Assembly: GCA_963667375.1 (NCBI GenBank) | Contig: OY763323.1 | Coordinates: 2,914,001 to 2,978,000 of the forward strand | Source of the DNA: G963556115 sp963667375 | Lineage (GTDB): Bacteria; Planctomycetota; SZUA-567 | DNA length: 64,000 nucleotides | Reading direction: 5' to 3' | In this document: positions 54,687 to 62,606 of the stretch, one piece after another | Numbering within the stretch: position 1 is the first letter of the stretch | Layout: each line of letters opens with the position of its first letter | The notes under the pieces: generated by a model | Databases searched by the model: none | What the model saw: only the letters and a program-made list of their open reading frames with translations | Told to the model about the DNA's origin: nothing | Position numbers and translations under genes: made by a program

Positions 54687-55823
54687 ATGGATACTTATTT
54701 TTCACCGCCAGAAAAATCATCTAACGATGAACTACTCAGCGAGATTGCAGCAATAAGCAATAATCAGATTATGGATGCAATACTCTCAACTACAAGTGGC
54801 TTGTTTGCTGTTTTAAACACTAAACGCCAGATTCTGGCTGTTAACAATGCTTTTCTTTCAAGTTTGGGTATTCATGATGAAAAAGAAGTTATCGGCTACC
54901 GGCTTGGTGAAACCATAAAATGTGTTAATGCCAGTTCATTTCCTAATGGCTGCGGAACTACTCTCAACTGCACCACCTGCGGCGCAGCTATAGCGATTGC
55001 AAGCAGCATTAAATATAAAAGCAGCTTCGAAGGCCATTGCGTAGTAAAACGCATGGTAAATCTGACTGAAAGTGATCTGATGTTTCATATCAAATCGAGC
55101 TTTATAAAACATGATGACCAGGAATACATTTTACTGTTTCTTCGTGATATCAGCAGAGAACAGCAGCTATCAGCTCTCGAAAGCATCTTTTTTCACGATA
55201 TAAATAATATTATGTCAACCATCAATGTTGCAGTGGAACTGATTAACACTTCTGATAACTTCGACAAAATGCTCAGTATTATTAAACGTGGCTGCTCACG
55301 TCTTAAAAAGGAACTTGAAATGCAGGAATGCCTATCAAAGAACATTTCCGGCAACTATATACTTCATTGTGAAAAAACCAGCATTCATGATATACTCACT
55401 GAAATATATAGTTTCATTAAGGTTCACAGCAGCTGCGATGGCAAACTATTTAATATTGAGAACATAAATGAAGATGCAGATCTATATACCGATCGCTCTA
55501 TAGTCCTGAGAGTGTTGACCAATATGGCAATAAACGCACTTGAAGCCACCGACTTTGGCGAAAAGGTCAGAATGTGGATAACCCGCAATGCTGATAAAAC
55601 CGTTACCTTTTACATTCACAATACAAGTATGATCCCACCTGAAGACGCGCAACGAATATTTCAGCGAAATTTCAGTACTAAAAACAGTATCGGTCGGGGT
55701 TTGGGGACATACTCAATGAAACTATTTGGTGAAGAAATACTTGGAGGACAGGTTGATTTTACTACCAGCCAAACTGACGGAACCACTTTTGAATTCACTA
55801 TAGCTGAAAATTTTGAGCATTAA
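54687..55823 (+). CDS. PAS sensor histidine kinase with Cys cluster
   Basis: A 378-residue soluble kinase. PAS domain (about 25-150) with a cysteine-rich insert CVNASSFPNGCGTTLNCTTCGAA, a possible metal or redox site. Dimerisation region with phospho-acceptor FFHDINNIMSTINVAVELI (His about 171), and an ATP-binding domain with NMAINALEAT, IFQRNFSTKN and GRGLGTYSMKLF. No receiver or membrane segment; the partner regulator is not encoded beside it. Confidence 0.85.
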   Translation: MDTYFSPPEKSSNDELLSEIAAISNNQIMDAILSTTSGLFAVLNTKRQILAVNNAFLSSLGIHDEKEVIGYRLGETIKCVNASSFPNGCGTTLNCTTCGAAIAIASSIKYKSSFEGHCVVKRMVNLTESDLMFHIKSSFIKHDDQEYILLFLRDISREQQLSALESIFFHDINNIMSTINVAVELINTSDNFDKMLSIIKRGCSRLKKELEMQECLSKNISGNYILHCEKTSIHDILTEIYSFIKVHSSCDGKLFNIENINEDADLYTDRSIVLRVLTNMAINALEATDFGEKVRMWITRNADKTVTFYIHNTSMIPPEDAQRIFQRNFSTKNSIGRGLGTYSMKLFGEEILGGQVDFTTSQTDGTTFEFTIAENFEH

Positions 55824-55842
55824 ACAATACAAAAACGTATTT

Positions 55843-58041
55843 TTACAAGCGGGAGCATACCATATTCCTGCCGTTCTGCTTTGCATCATATAATGCTTTA
55901 TCAGCCCTTGAAACTATTTTAACAATACTATCCGCCTCATTCTTTGATACGGTATAACCAAAACTTGCTGTTAGACAGCCGGCTTCTTTAAAATCAACTT
56001 TTTCGATCAGCGCCCGCAAATTTTCAGCCATAATGCCCAAACTTCCTGCCCCGGTTTCCGGACAGATAATTATGAACTCCTCACCGCCCCATCTACCGAC
56101 AATATCCGTATACCGAGTATTCTCGCGAATTAAGGTCGCTATAGTCTTCAAGACATAATCTCCAACCTGATGACCATAATTATCATTAACATCCTTGAAG
56201 TGATCGATATCCAATAACACAACGCCAAAGAAATATCCCTTATGGTTCAGAAATTTCATTTGCTGATGAAGAGTAGCATCAATCTTTACTCTATTATACA
56301 GCCCGGTCAATTTATCGGTTATAGCCAGCTTATTGAGTTCAAGAATATTATATTCAAGCTGAACACGCAGATGATTCAACTCCGTATTCTTAGCTTGCAG
56401 CTTTTCATTTGATTCAGTAATTTTACGATTATACCTGCGGCTTGACACAACATTTATAACAAGCAGAATTACCAGCACAAAACCAATACCGGCAATCTGC
56501 CAGACAATACGGTAATCTGTCTTATGCTCAAAGCCAACTGTGTACCAGTGCCGAAGAATCTTATTACGTTGCTTCTGATCAATATTAGCTACAACTTTCT
56601 GCATAATACTCAACAAAACAGGGTCATTTTTAACCACCCCCACTCGAAAGTTATCACGCAGACTGGTCTGACCAGCAATCTTCAGATTTGACAAACCAAA
56701 ATACTGAATAATACGGGAAGCAGTCAAAACGGAGGTAACAGTGGCAAAAGACTTACCTTCTGAGACAAGTTTAAATGCCTCACTTTCATGCACTGTATTG
56801 AGCAGATTAATATCTGGATAGTCTTTATCAATAACCTCAGAGATGTAATACCCATTAGCGATACTGACCGTTTTACCATTGAGTGAACTTATACCATCCA
56901 GATAGAATTCATTTTTGCGGGCAATGATTACGATTGCATCAGTAAGATATGGCTCCGTAAAATTCAAAAATTCTTCACGCTTCGGGGTCATATTGAGTAA
57001 CGGTAAAATATCACAACGGCCGGTTTTGGCATTTTCGATAGTCTCCCTCCAGCTTTTGGTCAATATAAGCTCTATTGGCACAGGCAGCAGTTTCTGAAAC
57101 TCTTGCACAAATTCCGCACCAATTCCCTGATAGTGCCCCTTTCGGTCAATACCTTCATAAGGAAGAAAATCAGGATCCACCGACATCCTTATACGCCCCT
57201 TATGCATTAAATATTCAAATTCTTCATCGGTAAACTCAAGGGCTGTACCAGCATCATGTTGATCGATCCAGCGTTTTTTCAATTCCAATTCTTCACGGTA
57301 AGATACCGCAGAAATTGCTTTATTAAGAATACTGAGTAGTATCGGCCAATCTCGGCGTACGGCTATACAATCATAATACTTTTCCATATTTGGAAAAGAA
57401 ACCTCACCAGATACCATAAGATTACCAATATTATGTTCCAGCGCAACAGACAAAAAAACCGTAGCATTACCGATCACAGCCTCAACATCACCATACGCAA
57501 CTTTCTTCAAAGCATCAAGCGGTTTTAAAACTTTAACGACCGTAACTTCAGGGTAATATTCATGCAGAATATCGTCACCCCAATAACCGGCAACAACAGC
57601 AATCTTTTTACCTCGCAAATCAGTCATCCCATGTATCTGACTATCATTACGAACAATTATTGACGGAGAATACTTGAAGATAGGCTTGGTAAAGAGGGCA
57701 TAATTTTTTCGTTGCTGCAAAGCAACAACATTGCCAATAATATCAATTCTGCGTAGTTTTAACATCTCAAGGGAGTCACTACAGCTGGTTACTGGAACAA
57801 ATTCTATGTGAATACCTATTTTACGGGCCAGTGTTTTGAGATAATCCACAGTGTACCCTTGCGGCACACCATTTTTATAAAAATTAAAAGGCATAAACTC
57901 AATATTGTTTTGTGCCTTTATAATTGAATGCTCTGCAATAAATTTTTTTTCTGCATCCGTAAAAGATATATCACCAGCAATCAGCCTGCCGGCAGCAAGC
58001 AGACTAATCATTATAATTATAAGCACTCTTACTTTATTCAT
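55843..58041 (-). CDS. Diguanylate cyclase with two periplasmic binding domains
   Basis: A 732-residue membrane enzyme making c-di-GMP. Signal peptide, two SBP3 domains (about 25-270 and 275-510), one membrane helix (about 518-540), a coiled coil (ESNEKLQAKNTELNHLRVQL) and a GGDEF domain with the active motif GGEEF near 652. RxxD (RYTD) lies five residues before it, the inhibitory site for product feedback. The first sensor domain resembles those of the giant kinase (FTDAEKKFIAEH, PFNFYKNGVPQGYTVDYL), so both may sense related ligands. Confidence 0.93.
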   Translation of the reverse strand: MNKVRVLIIIMISLLAAGRLIAGDISFTDAEKKFIAEHSIIKAQNNIEFMPFNFYKNGVPQGYTVDYLKTLARKIGIHIEFVPVTSCSDSLEMLKLRRIDIIGNVVALQQRKNYALFTKPIFKYSPSIIVRNDSQIHGMTDLRGKKIAVVAGYWGDDILHEYYPEVTVVKVLKPLDALKKVAYGDVEAVIGNATVFLSVALEHNIGNLMVSGEVSFPNMEKYYDCIAVRRDWPILLSILNKAISAVSYREELELKKRWIDQHDAGTALEFTDEEFEYLMHKGRIRMSVDPDFLPYEGIDRKGHYQGIGAEFVQEFQKLLPVPIELILTKSWRETIENAKTGRCDILPLLNMTPKREEFLNFTEPYLTDAIVIIARKNEFYLDGISSLNGKTVSIANGYYISEVIDKDYPDINLLNTVHESEAFKLVSEGKSFATVTSVLTASRIIQYFGLSNLKIAGQTSLRDNFRVGVVKNDPVLLSIMQKVVANIDQKQRNKILRHWYTVGFEHKTDYRIVWQIAGIGFVLVILLVINVVSSRRYNRKITESNEKLQAKNTELNHLRVQLEYNILELNKLAITDKLTGLYNRVKIDATLHQQMKFLNHKGYFFGVVLLDIDHFKDVNDNYGHQVGDYVLKTIATLIRENTRYTDIVGRWGGEEFIIICPETGAGSLGIMAENLRALIEKVDFKEAGCLTASFGYTVSKNEADSIVKIVSRADKALYDAKQNGRNMVCSRL

Positions 58042-58597
58042 ATATCTTTAATATTAACAAGATTTAAAACATTACATCTACCCGAAAGCTATCCATTTAC
58101 AATATAATACACATTTAAGTGATCTTTTATATAGAATTCTGTATAAACTTTCAAATTATTATACTCAACATCATTATAAGTATATAATATTTTGCCATAC
58201 TATATTATAACCAGCAAATATTAATTTTAATATTATGCTGAATTCAAAAGGACACTAATTAAGATTATAAATTCCCAAACAAATCATATGCGCAAACAAT
58301 TATTACATTTCAGCTATTTTCGGCATCAGAATAGTAATCAGAAATTTTGCATTATGTTATAATAATTAACACCCCTAAACCCAGAAATACAATACTTCAT
58401 GACCTCAGTACATCTGAAATATTAATTGATTTTCGTATCTAAATAGTTATACCTAGTATATCATACCAAACTCCTGCTTACTATCAATGCAATTACCCAA
58501 CCTGATAATATTTAATGCTTATCCATAATTTCAAAACAACAGCATATCTGACAATAAAAAAAGGGCTTGTAAACATAATGTTTACAAGCCCTTAATC
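58042..58597. other. AT-rich intergenic stretch
   Basis: Apart from the terminator at 58555-58593 it holds no visible gene; it includes the upstream region of the diguanylate cyclase gene. Confidence 0.5.
58555..58593 (-). terminator. Native terminator of the disrupted tRNA-Leu
   Basis: AAGGGCTTGTAAACA (58561-58575) and TGTTTACAAGCCCTT (58579-58593) form a perfect 15-bp stem; on the minus strand a T run follows. It sits four bases after the tRNA CCA. Confidence 0.85.
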
Positions 58598-58654
58598 TGG
58601 TGCGGAAGAGAAGATTTGAACTTCCACGAGTTTTACCTCACTTGGCCCTCAACC
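58598..58654 (-). other. Attachment site: displaced 3' part of tRNA-Leu(GAG)
   Basis: On the minus strand, from GGTTGAGGGCC onward, it reads anticodon loop TTGAGGG, 3' anticodon stem CCAAG, a long variable arm (TGAGGTAAAACTCG), T-arm TGGAAGTTCAAATCTTC and acceptor TCTTCCGCACCA. Bases upstream do not pair with the anticodon stem and no GCGGAAG start is present, so only the 3' half remains. It marks one end of prophage B. Confidence 0.8.
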
Positions 58655-58776
58655 GTCAAGCGATATCTCGCCAAATACCACAAATCTCTTAACTTTTTTA
58701 ATATCAAGCTATTACACAAGCAATCAACAATTACATAACACAACATATTACCTTAAAACCTCTACAACCAGTAACC

Positions 58777-58800
58777 ATTCGTCCGCAGCATTCGTCCGCC
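58777..58800. repeat. Short tandem repeat near the prophage B end
   Basis: CATTCGTCCGC occurs twice, 13 bases apart, close to the attachment site. It may be an integrase arm site; the core CGTCCGCAGC also occurs beside the prophage A end at about 21894. Confidence 0.4.
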
Positions 58801-58802
58801 AA

Positions 58803-59141
58803 TTATCCTAGCCACTTTTGAATAAATGGTGATAAAAAAGTTACGAGAACACATAAAAAAGCAATAATTAATGCCCAGTTTTCTCGAATGGATCTAGTAG
58901 AATGACACTCCTCAACATGCTTGCTTATTAATGATTGCGCTGTATTAATTGAATTTTCGGAATGAAATTCATGTATATGGTCATCTATTCGATCATGTAA
59001 GCGAGCTACAACATTGCTTTGTTTATCCACTAAAGCATCATGGTTTGCACATGGCTGTCTTTGATTTTCCTCAATACGAGCAAGTCTTTCTTTAATTTCA
59101 GATAAATCATCACTCAGCTTTCGTATCTCATCATCACCCAT
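58803..59141 (-). CDS. Coiled-coil membrane protein, XhlA- or holin-like
   Basis: A 112-residue protein. N-terminal coiled coil (LSDDLSEIKERLARIEENQR), a His/Cys-containing middle, and one C-terminal membrane helix (WALIIAFLCVLVTFLSPFI). This layout is shared with XhlA-type lysis accessory proteins and tail-anchored holins. Its ATG overlaps the upstream stop (TGATG). It is the last gene before the attachment site, a usual place for lysis functions. Confidence 0.55.
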   Translation of the reverse strand: MGDDEIRKLSDDLSEIKERLARIEENQRQPCANHDALVDKQSNVVARLHDRIDDHIHEFHSENSINTAQSLISKHVEECHSTRSIRENWALIIAFLCVLVTFLSPFIQKWLG

Positions 59142-59902
59142 CAGGCCTTTTCCTTCCTAACCTTATCCCACGGTGATTTAGCCAGATACAACTTAAAACC
59201 AATTAATGCAAAAATCACAACAGCAATACCAATTCCAACCCCACCATAAGCAAATATCTCCCACTTTTTCTGCTCAGCTTCAATTGACATTTGTCTCACT
59301 TTGCCTTCAGCTAGAATAACTCTTTCACGCTCCTTTCCTCTTGCCTCAACTATTTTAGCCATTTCCTCCGCTTTTGTAGTTTTTACTGATGCAAGTTCAG
59401 CAAGTAAAGAATCCTCCCGCTGTTTAGCATTATATTCTACCTGTTTAATACTGGTGTCAATCTTGGCTTTTAGGATCTTATCTCGCTCAGCAGTTTTAAC
59501 TTCCAGAACCTTAATAGCAATCTCAGCCGCCTTCTGTGGATCCACCTGCTCAACCTTTACCTTAGGAATTTCTGGTAAATCTGGTAATTTAGGAGCTTTT
59601 ACCTCAGTTGCCGCATGATTAACAGGTTGCTCTGGACCTGAAAGATCTACATTAATTGAATTATTCTGGCTTTTATCAGTATTACTATTATCTGTTTCGC
59701 TCTTAGCAGCAAGAGCGTATTGTTTCTTCTGATCATCAATAGTAGTCTTTTTCATACTTCCTTCATCTGAAACAGTATCTGACGGCTCAGCACACCCAAG
59801 AGTAAGAAAACAAATAATAACAACAGCAATCAAAGTAACAATCCAGTATTTAAGCAGCCATTCCAAAATCATTGAAATCAACCTTCCAAACAAAAAAAAC
59901 AT
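59141..59902 (-). CDS. Phage membrane protein with long coiled coil
   Basis: A 253-residue protein. Hydrophobic N-terminus ending in LTLGCAEPSD, which could be a membrane anchor or a lipobox; an acidic disordered part; a charged coiled coil (about 115-210, AKQREDSLLAELASVKTTKA); and a second membrane helix near the C-terminus (GVGIGIAVVIFALIGFKLYL). GGAGGAGG upstream of ATG at 59902. Possibly a spanin-like or lysis protein linking the two membranes. Confidence 0.55.
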   Translation of the reverse strand: MFFLFGRLISMILEWLLKYWIVTLIAVVIICFLTLGCAEPSDTVSDEGSMKKTTIDDQKKQYALAAKSETDNSNTDKSQNNSINVDLSGPEQPVNHAATEVKAPKLPDLPEIPKVKVEQVDPQKAAEIAIKVLEVKTAERDKILKAKIDTSIKQVEYNAKQREDSLLAELASVKTTKAEEMAKIVEARGKERERVILAEGKVRQMSIEAEQKKWEIFAYGGVGIGIAVVIFALIGFKLYLAKSPWDKVRKEKA

Positions 59903-59919
59903 AACACCCCTCCTCCTTA

Positions 59920-60381
59920 TTAATTACAGCATATTGAACACGGGCTGTAATTTTCCAGCCCTTCAGATTTATTAATTTTAGTTATTGTCGTAGCAGTTGA
60001 TAATGCTGAACATTCAGCTGTACTATGGTAACAGCTACCTGACTCTGTGACATAAACAATAGTGCCTTTATTGTATTTCTCTTTCACCTTGGCTCGTGAT
60101 ATGAGATATTTTAATAATGCTCTCTCCGCAGCTTCAGTCTCACCGGCGGCAACATGACCATAATAATGATTAAGTTCTTCATCAATTACTGTCATCTCTG
60201 CTTCATATAGAGCTTGAGTAACATCATCGGTTACAGCCCACGTGCCGTCCTCTTGTGCTACAGCATTAATATCCTCTGACAATCCTTCCATTTTTATAAG
60301 GTTTTCATTATTAACTCTTTTATAAGAAGGGTCATTGATAGCACCAGATTTTCCTAATTTCCCATATATACCTTTTGGCAT
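59920..60381 (-). CDS. Phage protein with Cys/His tail
   Basis: A 153-residue protein. Start at 60381 (MPKGIYGK) chosen for GGAGAGG upstream. Helical middle; C-terminus YVTESGSCYHSTAECSAL ... CSICC, a YH-x3-C ... C-x2-C pattern suggesting a small metal-binding unit like the tail of the prophage A nuclease. Function unknown. Confidence 0.55.
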   Translation of the reverse strand: MPKGIYGKLGKSGAINDPSYKRVNNENLIKMEGLSEDINAVAQEDGTWAVTDDVTQALYEAEMTVIDEELNHYYGHVAAGETEAAERALLKYLISRAKVKEKYNKGTIVYVTESGSCYHSTAECSALSTATTITKINKSEGLENYSPCSICCN

Positions 60382-60392
60382 AATCCTCTCCT

Positions 60393-62606
60393 TTACCAAA
60401 CTCGTTTTACAATAAGCTTACATAGTGCAGAAGTAAAATATGAATCAAACTCTCCTAAAGCTGTAGTATCTGTATGAGATAAATATGTTAATGCTGTATG
60501 CACGCTTAACTCGCCGTCAGTACTATAGGCAAATGCACCAACGCTAAATCCTGAATAGCTAAAACACCCCGGACTACCCCAGTGGCTTTCAGCATATATT
60601 TTAAGTGTTGGAGTACAAAGCCCAGGATAACACCTATTTAGATAATAGATAGATTGAGTTGTTATCGCTTCCCCATCATTTACCGGAATGATGCAAATAG
60701 TGCCATGCTGATAATTTATAATATTTTCAACCACGCCATCAGACACCTCCACTTCGCCAATATAAACTCGGCATAAACTATTGCCGTCATCATCATAATG
60801 CGTCTGTTTAGCAATGTTATAAAAGTCACCATGCAATGGTTGTAACCACTTAATTTCTGTCAAAGCGAAATACGTTGAGAACGCTAGTTTAGTGCAATTT
60901 ATTCGATATTTCTTATATGATACCTTATCCCAAGTAAAGCGCTTGTATGTCTGAACTTTCCAGTCGGTAATACCTGTTGCAGTAAAGACATTAGTCCAGT
61001 TTTCGCCGCCATCATCTGAACCGTCTATGGTGAAATTAGCGGGCATTCCATATAAAACCGATGATACGGCATATGGCATTAACATAATTCCGTTAGTTTC
61101 GAACGCTTCGCCTGATTCCAGTTCTATATACATACTTTCGTTGCCAATTAAAGAACTGTATGCAGAACTTGAAGTTATCATTCCTGTGTTTTGAGTAATA
61201 ACACCATCATAGCCTTTATAGGGTGGATACTCAGTTGAGTAAGACGACGATATAGAAACTATGAAACCCTTATCTGTATTAGCGGATAAAGTCGGTACAA
61301 AGTCTGAATAGTCATTTTTCTGAATTCCAACTTGTGGTTGATTTTCCGTATAGCCAAATGATTGACTGCCGTCCGTTCCAATGTCTGAATATATCCAGCC
61401 AGTACCATCAGTGCCGCTAATAAGATCAGCTATGTCCAGAGTCTTATCTTCTAAGAGTGCTTCTGAAACATATATTTGACCTTCATACCCAGCGGCTACC
61501 TGTAAGCCAGCTACAATCGTAAGCTCACTTGTCCCACTTGAGAAAATATGTGCCGCCGGAGCATCACAATCCTCAAGCGTCCAGCCGTCCGGCAAGTCAC
61601 CGGTAGCCCCTGCAATAATACTCTGCGGAGCATAGCACAACACTGAAAATCCTTCATCCTCAAGCACAGTCACCCTTGAACTCACCGCAGTAATAGAACT
61701 GCCTAGCGAAGATATTTCTGCCTCAAGATCTGAAATATCGTCCTCAACCTCCGGCATACCGACCAAACTACGAAACGACTCTGCATCGGCATTTGCTCCA
61801 TCGGTACCGACAAACGCAGAAGTATCAACATTACCAAGATCAGCACGCGCTTGTTCAATCTCATTAACCTTTAATACATATGATCCAGCCGTATCGACGC
61901 TTAATAAATCAAGGGATTCTTTATTTGTATGCGCATGGCTGGATTCCTCTGCAATTAGGAGCGCTTCAGCAGACGTGGCAGCCGCAGCCTTAGCTGCATC
62001 ACTCGCAGCCGTAACAGCTTCACTCATACTATTTGCCACACTTAGCGCATTTGTACTGTTAAGCAATGCCGTCGCTGAATCCGCAAGGGCTTGATTTGAA
62101 TTAATTAATGCTGTTGAGGAATTACTTAATGCAGACTTGGCCTGTGTTATAGCCAGTAATGCATTTTCAACCGTTTCTTTAAGGAATACATCCGGATCCG
62201 TTTCGCCGTCATCATCAATAGGAATAGCCAGACAGCGGTCTGCAATCTCCTTGATTTCCTGCAAAACCATATATGCCCGGTCAAGTACCTGCTCAATTAC
62301 CTCTGCATATCCGTCAAGTTTCGCACCTTGAATAATCGCTGTCTCGCGGTAAATTGTTATTTTAGAAGTTGCCGGAAGAGGATCTGCTGATTCAGATTTA
62401 GGATATATTATATAACCCGAATCATCCCCAACTCCATACACCGTATATTCTTCAGAATCAACCTCAGTCAACAGATCATCATTGGCGTAATCCGTAATAT
62501 ATACCTTGAGATCATCCGCATCCAGAACCGGGAATTCAAAATCAAACCTGGTATTTGAACCATCACCTTTAGTCGCCGCCGGTACCGCCTGAGCTTTTAT
62601 AGTCAT
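60393..62606 (-). CDS. Tail fibre with T7-type head and discoidin-like domain
   Basis: A 737-residue tail fibre. Residues 1-110 match the T7 gp17 N-terminus that fixes fibres to the podovirus tail (FDFEFPVLDADDLKVYI, ITIYRETAIIQGAKLDGYAE). A shaft of heptad-like repeats follows (KSALSNSSTALINSNQAL). In the C-terminal half, PYKGYDGVITQNTG ... WTNVFTATG ... YKKYRINCTKL resembles a discoidin (F5/8C) carbohydrate-binding domain, a likely host receptor binder. Its ATG overlaps the preceding stop (TAATG), with AAGGAG upstream. Confidence 0.85.
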   Translation of the reverse strand: MTIKAQAVPAATKGDGSNTRFDFEFPVLDADDLKVYITDYANDDLLTEVDSEEYTVYGVGDDSGYIIYPKSESADPLPATSKITIYRETAIIQGAKLDGYAEVIEQVLDRAYMVLQEIKEIADRCLAIPIDDDGETDPDVFLKETVENALLAITQAKSALSNSSTALINSNQALADSATALLNSTNALSVANSMSEAVTAASDAAKAAAATSAEALLIAEESSHAHTNKESLDLLSVDTAGSYVLKVNEIEQARADLGNVDTSAFVGTDGANADAESFRSLVGMPEVEDDISDLEAEISSLGSSITAVSSRVTVLEDEGFSVLCYAPQSIIAGATGDLPDGWTLEDCDAPAAHIFSSGTSELTIVAGLQVAAGYEGQIYVSEALLEDKTLDIADLISGTDGTGWIYSDIGTDGSQSFGYTENQPQVGIQKNDYSDFVPTLSANTDKGFIVSISSSYSTEYPPYKGYDGVITQNTGMITSSSAYSSLIGNESMYIELESGEAFETNGIMLMPYAVSSVLYGMPANFTIDGSDDGGENWTNVFTATGITDWKVQTYKRFTWDKVSYKKYRINCTKLAFSTYFALTEIKWLQPLHGDFYNIAKQTHYDDDGNSLCRVYIGEVEVSDGVVENIINYQHGTICIIPVNDGEAITTQSIYYLNRCYPGLCTPTLKIYAESHWGSPGCFSYSGFSVGAFAYSTDGELSVHTALTYLSHTDTTALGEFDSYFTSALCKLIVKRVW

